Made by a program: the position numbers and the translations under genes. Under the pieces are notes generated by a model. The model was given only the letters and a program-made list of their open reading frames with translations. It did not search any database and was not told the origin of the DNA. From Tubulanus polymorphus (taxonomy: Eukaryota; Nemertea; Palaeonemertea; Tubulaniformes; Tubulanidae), in NCBI RefSeq assembly GCF_964204645.1, contig NC_134032.1:7497175-7561174 (forward strand): 64,000 nt of DNA. The letters are read 5' to 3'. This document shows, piece by piece, positions 57,355-64,000 of this stretch (the first letter of the stretch is position 1; every line of letters starts with the position of its first letter).

Positions 57355-58566
57355 CTAGTGGGAAAGATTTTGGTAAAACGCTTTTGTATCCGAATTACTG
57401 ATTACCGGCATTTCTCCCTGACATAAACGCATCAGATCATTGAACTTGTCGGCGCTCAACTTCGGTTTTTCATCGTACGCCGGCACTGGATATAGGATCA
57501 TCTCTACGAAGTTTCGTCTTGACTTTAGATCTAAGGGTGCGAATACGTCATCTTGATGCGACATCTTGAATCCGATTATGCTGGGTGAATCTTTGTTAAC
57601 TTGCAACTCGCGAACTTTTTTCCAATCAATTTCCAACGAGATTCTGCACACTGGTAGCAGATGGCCCTCACTATCTGGAAGAAAGTATTTGATGGTTCTG
57701 GACTTCCGACTGTTTATTTGTTGTCTCATGGATTCATTTGATGTAATGTGAGACTTAATCCAATGGCGCTGTTCTCTCAAATCACCTTTATGCCAATATG
57801 AGAGGAAGATTTGCTCTCTGCGTTCGTTAGTGATACTGTCGCAAACATAGGATTTTTGCAGACATCTTCCTATATTCTTGCATCTATCGCCAATTGCACG
57901 TTTTGATTTAGTGATGTCACTTTTTTCTGTTGAGTATTCAATTCCTCGATTTCTATTTTCTTTCACTAATTTTCTTCTTGCCTTTGATCGTTTTTCTGTT
58001 GGATTTTCTGGAGGAAGGAGGGGTGATATTGGCTCTTGTTCTTCAACTTCTACTATATAGATTTCTGGGGATATTTCGACGTTCATCAACGAATCTTCTG
58101 TCACCGAAGGTTGAGGGTTACAAACTGGGCAATTCTCCTGAGTAAAATGGTTATAACACAGCATGCTTCTGCATGAGTTACATGCAGCAAAAACTTCTTC
58201 TTCGCAACTTTTCAATTCGCACAAACAGACGTTTGTTATATCCCTGAATACAGGACGCTCAGTTTCCTCTGCTCTCTCAGGAGATGGTGGAATATTTTCG
58301 ATATAATTAAACATGTTTACATTTTCATGAGATTCTCCACAATTAGCTTTTAACAGATCTGTCATGGGAACATCGTTATCTTCATCTTCTGAAACTATAT
58401 CAGTATCGACTATTTTTCCGTACCACCACCTTTTGCTCCACCGATAACGAATTCTTGCGCCTATCTTGTATTTGCTGTAACCTTTAACGAGCTCACACTC
58501 GCTTACAGAAACTAGATTTTTGGTGCCATCAGCGTCCCATTTCACAATTAACTCAGACGGTTCCAT
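57355..58566 (-). CDS. 403-aa Tudor-like / zinc-binding protein of the TIR element
   Basis: An intact frame. Residues 5-55 (IVKWDADG...ARIRYRWSKRWWYGKIVD) look like a Tudor/SH3-type fold. Residues 114-149 hold a zinc-ligand cluster (CLC, C, C-x2-C, C-x2-H, C-x2-C) with AACNSCRSMLCYNHF. A basic stretch (193-225) is followed by GDRCKNIGRC and SYWHKGDLREQRHWIKSHI (256-274). The last two blocks resemble a conserved region in uncharacterised, repetitive invertebrate proteins that I associate with transposons (from memory). The C-terminus ends FYQNLSH without a DDE domain. Acceptor TTCATATAG lies immediately before the ATG and donor CAACG|GTAAGT at 58,683, so a 5'UTR intron (58,567-58,682) is likely and the gene looks transcribable. 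Its role is unknown; DNA or chromatin binding for transposition is a guess. It is co-oriented with the HECT gene. Confidence 0.65.
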   Translation of the reverse strand: MEPSELIVKWDADGTKNLVSVSECELVKGYSKYKIGARIRYRWSKRWWYGKIVDTDIVSEDEDNDVPMTDLLKANCGESHENVNMFNYIENIPPSPERAEETERPVFRDITNVCLCELKSCEEEVFAACNSCRSMLCYNHFTQENCPVCNPQPSVTEDSLMNVEISPEIYIVEVEEQEPISPLLPPENPTEKRSKARRKLVKENRNRGIEYSTEKSDITKSKRAIGDRCKNIGRCLQKSYVCDSITNERREQIFLSYWHKGDLREQRHWIKSHITSNESMRQQINSRKSRTIKYFLPDSEGHLLPVCRISLEIDWKKVRELQVNKDSPSIIGFKMSHQDDVFAPLDLKSRRNFVEMILYPVPAYDEKPKLSADKFNDLMRLCQGEMPVISNSDTKAFYQNLSH

Positions 58567-58739
58567 CTATATGAAAATAAGAATATGTATTCAGGTAAAG
58601 TGATACGAATTTCAATATGATAATAAACATTGTATTTAGAAATATCAAAATATACGATTAGGCTCCGTAAAGCAAAACTTACCGTTGTTAGTGTAGATTT
58701 TGTAAAATTCGTTTCACCACAGATGACAAGCAAAACTCA

Positions 58740-60215
58740 ATGACGATGAATGAAATATCCAACAATAGGAAACGTTTTTGAAATTTGTCAGGTTGCTAAA
58801 CGACTCAGTCAAACAGAATCAATAATGAAATGTAGGCCATATCGTTTTTGTTTTTAAATTTCACTCATTCGCCCCACTTGTAGTAGCATTGCAAAATCGT
58901 TACTATAGCAATGCATATTTAACAAAAGGGCGAATGGAACCATTCGCCCTTTTGTGAGAAAGGTAATTGGGCTTAATATTTCATATGACCTTAGTGGATT
59001 TTTAAAAATCGTATTTCCAGTAAGAATAGACATAGAATAGACAAAAATACTTCATAAGGCCATAGAAACCATCCCCATACTGTTCCTGGTGGGCTCAGTT
59101 TAAAACTGTAAAAATTCCCATTCGCCCCTTCGTCCTACTATTGACGATATATCAAATCAAGGTTTTTCAATGTCAGGTGTTGAAGCCGATAAGCGTGGAA
59201 GCGTTTTATCAATTGATTTCGAAGAGGCGGCCTAAAAATCGTTCTAAATTCCGAAATATCGGTAACTAAAGTTTTGAAGTGGGCCGCGGATCACCAGGCA
59301 CCAGTCTTACGGAAAACCGAAAACACTGAATCAGCTGTTCATTATCACCAAACATTTACATCAAACTTAACAGATACAAATCATACTCGCTTATGATGAA
59401 CTTGCTCCATTTTTTACGAGTACAGCCAATTCCTCCCCGAAGCTGAATATTAGACTACACCCTTTGTACGAATTATATATAGGTAAGTGAGCGTTTGACT
59501 GGTACACGCATGATCCGGCGACCCACTTCAAACTTTACTTACTAATATGTCGGAATTCAAACAACTTTTCTAGCCGGCTCTTCTACATCAATTGATAAAA
59601 ATAGGTCCACGTTTATCGGCGTCAATATCTGATATCAAACCACCCCGGTTTAATATATATGATAGGGCCCCATGTGGGGCCCCAATCCGCTAACCCATGT
59701 TTCATAGAAACCCTTAATGTGACACTAGAGTTTAATGTGACACTCAAAGTTTGTTTTCTCGGCATTCTGGCATCAATCTTGTCAGGGCCCTGGCCCCTGC
59801 AATCACATTAATCCTTGCTAGGATTGGGTTTGTAGGTGGGGCCAGAGTCACCAAGGTCCAGATCAAGGCCTAGTTAGGTCATTCCAGCGATCAGCAATTT
59901 AAGGAGAATTTTGACAGCTTATCACTAACCTTTTGCTGCTATGCATTCACCAAGACCAAGGTCCACCAGAATTTTTTCCAGCTAAAAGAGAATACCAATA
60001 GTTAAGCGCTAGTCCATAGGCTTCAATTTTCAGTTGATTAGTTCATAGATTACTAAAATCATAATTACGAAAGGCACAGTTAGGTAGATAATTTAGATAT
60101 TCCGTTTTGACGCTACACATAATTTCAGTGGGCATCATGAGGCTAAAACTTAGGCCTAGGCCTATAAGGCGATGTTCATATCATATCATACATACTCGGG
60201 CATGGGTGAATTAAT
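58740..60215. other. non-coding interior of the 12.4-kb element
   Basis: No gene is seen. A short GGGCCCCA/TGGGGCCC hairpin lies at 59,665-59,682. Numerous AGGCCTA words occur, as across the window. Confidence 0.4.
58922..58955. repeat. perfect 16-bp-arm hairpin
   Basis: ACAAAAGGGCGAATGG and its reverse complement are separated by AA. The ATTCGCCC word recurs nearby at about 58,868 and 59,110, hinting at a small foldback family. Confidence 0.75.
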
Positions 60216-60217
60216 TT

Positions 60218-60802
60218 GTTGAATTAATTTGTTTATTTCGCGAGCGGAACTCAACGGCAGTCCAAACAGCTGCAATGTGGCTGCGACCCCACGCAACGGA
60301 CCCGCAGAATACATTAAGTTCATGAGCTATTGTTTGTATTGGGGTGATAAATTAGTAGTTTGCATAGAGGGAGGGAAGCCAGAGTTCAGGGCAGTGGCTG
60401 AAGTTAGTAAACAACCTACGTAGTTGCTTACGTCGCACACAAGACACTGAATAGAAGATAGGTGAAAGTGACGTGAGTATCTGCGTAGGGTTGCTGGTTA
60501 TAGCGGCAGCCTTGAGCTCTGGTATGGCTAGGAAGTAAACAAGTAATAAACTCGTGACGTATAACATATGTAGAAGTATACCTCACGAGTAACATGAAAT
60601 AAGATAAAAAGGGAGGGTCAGCACAGTAAGGGGGAGAGAGATGCTAGAGTGGCGGAGAAGCCTAAAAATACGAGCTGTAGGAAGGAATAAGAATTGTGCG
60701 GGAAAATAAAGAAAGAACGTAGACCCACGAGAAGAGTTGTTATTATTCCGGAGTCAGAGGGATATCACTTATCGGATTAATCGGAACCAACAACGACAAC
60801 AC
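60218..60802 (+). mobile_element. possible LTR
   Basis: The segment begins TGTTGAATTAATT and ends GACAACA, with AATAAA near 60,706 followed by a GAAGAGTTGTTATTATTCC tract, then GTGGCCCCCACAAC about 18 bp later, which resembles a primer-binding site. No gag/pol follows, so it would be a solo or truncated LTR. The boundaries are a guess. Confidence 0.3.
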
Positions 60803-61087
60803 GAGGGGAGAACGCAACGTGGCCCCCACAACAATTGGTTGAGAAACTCAACCCCACAACATTTGCATCGATAGGCCTAATATAATGTGACTCACCTTGT
60901 CGTCCATCTTTGTACGTACGAAGGCTATGTACAAATAGGTACTGCAAATTAGCGCTTGCTTGGCCTGTCTTTGTCTCCCACGTAGTATAGTATCTAGTAT
61001 GGCTACCTATAGTTACCTACTATATATAAAAATCGATTTGATGAATGACTTGTTTTGTTTCTTTTTTCATTCATCCGCTACGCTACG

Positions 61088-61313
61088 GCGTGGCATGAAT
61101 ACGGGGCAAACTGGCGCAAAAACGAATTTTATGGCGCAAAAACGAAAAATCATAGAGCAAAAACGAATATTTTCGTTTTTGCGCTATAATATTTCGTTTT
61201 TGCGGGATAGCAAAAACGAAAAGTTCGTATTTGCGCGGTAGGTTTCGTTTTGCGTTTTTCTATAATCGAGGTCGTGTGAAAATTATTGTATTTGGCCCTT
61301 ATCAGCCGCCATA
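61088..61313 (-). repeat. right terminal inverted repeat of the 12.4-kb element
   Basis: The reverse complement starts TATGGCGGCTGATAAG and follows the left end through GACCTCGATTATAG and AAAAACGC into the GCAAAAACGAA words. It lacks the internal duplication of the left end. Confidence 0.85.
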
Positions 61314-61319
61314 ACATTT
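61314..61319. repeat. target-site duplication, right copy (ACATTT)
   Basis: Matches 48,885-48,890. Confidence 0.8.
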
Positions 61320-62299
61320 GGATTTCAATGGGAATAGATTTGTTTTCCATATATCTATGGAAATTTAACTCTTTAAAAACAGCATCATGGTGCGTGTCCG
61401 AGTTTGATTGATGAGCGTTTAATGTGCGGACAGCAGTTTGCCAGTCCCTCAATGAAGAGTCTGGATAGTTGAATGCCACCCTTCTCAGTAGATAGTTTTC
61501 CAAAAATACACAAGGACGACAGAATGCACCATCAAGTGATTTTGAATAGCTTAGCCATTTATAGTCATCAAGCCATTTATGCCTGAAAGCACGTGATCCT
61601 TAAGCATCAACCGCAGGTGTTCGAGGGAAGCTATAGTCTAAAGGAGGTTTCCACAGATTGTCAACAGCACTTTTCAATTCTATGTTGGTTAATTCGTACT
61701 TTTTCAGCTTGGTGTACATACAGACATCCTTAGACAGGAATCTCGTTTCACCTGAACTAAAATAAAGTACATTGTGCAATAACTTATATGGAGAATCATA
61801 TGACAAAATACATATATGTAGTGCAATGAAAATCGTTATCGTTGAGTGATTGTTATTCAGGTTCATATCCATGAATGATAAAGACATCTTGCTGGATGTT
61901 TCATTTTTCCACTCATAATTAATTTTGTATTAGAAATCTGGAATGGAATTATTTGAAAAAAGCAGATTTTGCGTTCATGTGACTAACCTGAATATTACTG
62001 AAAAAAATCAAAAGTGCATACCTTGACAAGTAATTGGCATTTTCATCAATTAAAACTGAAGACAGAGGATCTTGATCCGAATCACTTGTAGAATCGTTGT
62101 CACTTAGATCTTCTGCAGCGGATGAAGAATCTGGACCCTGTTCCTCCCTTTCATCATTTTGTCGTGTATCACCATCAACACCAGCATATGTAGAGATGTT
62201 GCATGAAGGTAGGTTTTCTGTAACGGATAGAGATTCAGGGTTTTCCTGCTCAGGAAGTGTACTTTGACCATCTGTTAAACTGGAAAAAATGGTTTGCAT
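61314..62299 (-). pseudogene. hAT transposase N-terminal half
   Basis: Exons on the - strand: 62,299-~62,022 (Ser/Asp/Glu-rich leader, donor G|GTATGC) and 61,751-61,314 (acceptor TTTAGTTCAG). The latter reads WKPPLDYSFPRTP, HKWLDDYKWLSYSKS, then DGAFCRPC, a TTF-type zinc finger with C-x2-C, and LRDWQTAVRTLNAH, ending ...IPIEIQM at the insertion point. An in-frame TAA at 61,600-61,602 interrupts it. Its C-terminal partner is at 47,071-48,890. Together they cover the TTF finger, DDE core and dimerisation block of a ZMYM/DUF4371-type hAT transposase. It could have been a domesticated gene before decay; nothing here decides that. Confidence 0.8.
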
Positions 62300-62950
62300 T
62301 AATAAATACAGCTTTCTTCGCTTGTGCCTTATTGTTCAATTTGCCAGACTATTGTGTACCTTTTGTGAATTTATGCTCCATTAGCTTATGTGCCTTTTGG
62401 GGGAGGGAGCTCAAGCCCTTTTTAACGTTATTCTACAATATTAGCCTGTCTTTTGGACCATACTTTGCTTTACCTGCCTGTCGACGAGAGCGACATAAAG
62501 AAAATTACGACAGTTCTTTAACGCACAAGTTTTATTTCACAGACGAAGATGTGTGGTTCAGTACAAATAAACAAATAATACCGTATTCAAATTAACAAAA
62601 TTAACAAAAATATAGTAGAATTATCTGTAATGTGCATAGTAGGCCTAAATATTCCCTAATTTCTAATTCCAACAGATTTTTTACTTACAAGAACCATGTC
62701 GAGTGTACGTCTAGTGCTGGCAAAAAGCCCCGAATTCTACAACATGACTTAAAATAAAGTTCTACAATACAGTAAACTATACAGGCGTGAATGTGATATG
62801 TATAGCATGAATGTAAATTCACGAAAAGCACGAAATCTAAACAGAATATAGAAATGCAGTATAAATTCAAACAGATCAAACCCTAGAAACACAGTGTGAA
62901 TATCTAATCAAAGCAAACAAGATAATAAAAAAAGAAAAAAAAGTTTAATA
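62300..62950. other. non-coding stretch, includes probable BEL LTR interior
   Basis: Upstream of the hAT remnant. The + frame at 62,257-62,595 overlaps its first exon and shows no domain. From about 62,957 downward on the - strand the sequence starts TGTTACATATTAA, as an LTR would; its far end is not clear. Confidence 0.35.
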
Positions 62951-63092
62951 TGTAACACGGCGCCCCCTTGACGTCTGATACTTGATGACGTCAAAACGTT
63001 ATTTCCTTTCTCAAACACCCTGAATAGAACACGCAATACGATTCATATTAATTTCAAAATGCAAAATGCAGTAACCAATAGAAATGATTCAA

Positions 63093-63215
63093 TTAATCCA
63101 CACTTTCTTCAAGAACAGCAACCTTTGTTACCGGTCTCACAAACTCGGAAGCATTTTTGGTTCTTACTCTAACGACACGAACACGACCATCTGGACCCGG
63201 GCAAACTTCAACCAC
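63093..63215 (-). pseudogene. BEL/Pao pol C-terminal (DUF5641-like) fragment
   Basis: On the - strand VVEVCPGPDGRVRVVRVRTK then EFVRPVTKVAVLEE before a stop at 63,093-63,095. This is the hallmark end of BEL/Pao polyproteins (G.V....PG.DG.VRVV.V.T....RP..KL..L). About 125 bp further, a purine-rich AAGGGGGCGCCG abuts TGTTACAT, the expected polypurine tract and LTR start (62,957). Upstream pol sequence is missing, so it is a 3' relic. Confidence 0.75.
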
Positions 63216-64000
63216 TCATTTTAAAAATTGGTTCAATCGAACAGAATAATATTGGTTCGAACGAAATAAAGTTTGTTGCGACGAAAGAATTTTCAAGCGA
63301 AAGCGAAGTAAACATTAAAAAAAAAAGGAAACCAATTTATAATCTATCATATCATTTAATTCTAACAGATAAACCACATTCGCTTATAACAACAATGTAG
63401 ACACACAACACGCATGAACAATTCTAAGCCAGAATGAAATATACATAATGTCTATTTATTTTCGTCTGACATCGATCCAGTTCCACAGTTTTACGAGTTA
63501 ACTCTGAGTTACTAAGAATCAATTCATTTCCAATGTTTTAAATCTAGAGACCAGAGTCAAATCTTAACTCGGAACTGAGTCCTGGAGAATGACCCATGGT
63601 GTCATCACAAATCCTACGTTTACGTACCATCGATTTGTATTCCTTCAGTTAATGCAGCGATACTCTGTATCACTGAATTCGCAAAGCACGTATTGCCATT
63701 CTATGGTATTGCCTAGGTTCTCCATTATTTGGAACAGTATCGTTAAGTTGTTGACTGGCGATATAATAAATTATCAAATACTAATTCCTGTCGTTGAAAA
63801 CCTGGGTCCGGTGCCCTGTCTGACAGTGGGTATACCCGTGGGAAAACCCGTTTACTATTTAAAGTAAAAATGAGGAAATTCCGCGTTTTTGGAAAATTCC
63901 GCGATTCCGTCTTTCCGCGATATGACAACACCGGTAAATTTCCAGTGTATCGGTAATATGATTTGATGAGGAAAATGGGCTATTAGTAATTGGAAGATGT
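63216..64000. other. non-coding end of window
   Basis: Contains a fragment of the AGTTCCACAGTT dispersed repeat (63,475-63,590). The remaining frames on both strands lack family features. Confidence 0.4.

Larger units (their letters stand above)
48891..61313. mobile_element. 12.4-kb TIR element of unassigned class
   Basis: Both ends start TATGGYGGCTGATAAG and continue as long imperfect inverted repeats. The flanks carry a 6-bp duplication. Deleting the element with one duplication copy joins the hAT codons for ...IEIQM to SIQHQK... in frame, which proves insertion. Content: a decayed HECT E3 gene (50,939-53,678, -), an intact 403-codon Tudor/zinc protein gene (57,355-58,566, -), a nested Penelope-like element (54,631-57,141), a nested CAGT-ended MITE (49,348-50,471) and possibly an LTR near 60.2-60.8 kb. 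Long TIRs with 6-bp duplications are known for Polintons/Mavericks (and roughly for Dada), but no polymerase B, integrase, ATPase or capsid gene is visible. It could be a cargo-bearing, non-autonomous derivative or a new lineage. Confidence 0.8.

Noticed and set aside
48891-61313. Calling the 12.4-kb element a Polinton/Maverick outright
   Set aside because: The 6-bp duplication and long TIRs fit, but no polymerase B, integrase, ATPase or capsid gene is seen, and the ends do not follow the usual AG start.

Overview
This is a gene-poor, repeat-rich stretch of an animal nuclear genome. GT-AG introns, a split zinc-finger gene, an intronless rhodopsin-type receptor gene, Penelope-like, CR1-like, BEL and hAT elements, MITEs and tandem satellites all point to a metazoan. 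The repeat mix suggests a marine invertebrate, perhaps a mollusc or another lophotrochozoan, but the sequence alone does not fix the phylum. No bacterial, organellar, rRNA or CRISPR sequence is seen.

Layout. 1-7.5 kb: a 30-bp minisatellite, a broken transposon-type gene, dispersed repeats and a nested foldback element. 7.5-17.4 kb: mostly non-coding, with a 61-bp satellite (10.25-11.6 kb), a perfect 24-bp-arm hairpin (12.5 kb), tRNA-like SINE heads and a 623-bp foldback with about 210-bp arms. 17.5-30.4 kb: the best host gene, a six-exon ZNF385-like protein of 437 residues with four C2H2 fingers on the + strand. Its introns hold many repeats, including a perfect 211-bp palindrome with a hammerhead-like core on each strand. 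31-42.6 kb: MITEs, an AT-rich DNA-polymerase-B relic, LINE fragments, and the second copy of an inverted 0.67-kb duplication. 43.1-44.2 kb: an intact single-exon class A GPCR-like gene with several hallmark residues missing. 47-62.3 kb: a hAT-family transposase pseudogene on the - strand, split by a 12.4-kb insertion.

The main discovery is that insertion, 48,891-61,313. It has imperfect terminal inverted repeats starting TATGGYGGCTGATAAG and a 6-bp target duplication (ACATTT). Removing it with one duplication copy restores the hAT reading frame exactly at the junction. It carries a decayed HECT-type E3 ligase gene and an intact 403-codon gene for a Tudor-like plus zinc-binding protein. It was itself invaded by a Penelope-like retroelement, whose inverted terminal repeats carry hammerhead-like cores, and by a CAGT-ended MITE. 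I see no classical transposase, Polinton polymerase or integrase in it, so its class is open.

The host genes (ZNF385-like and GPCR) do not form a pathway. Most remaining sequence is layered mobile DNA, and several insertions can be ordered in time because one sits inside another.
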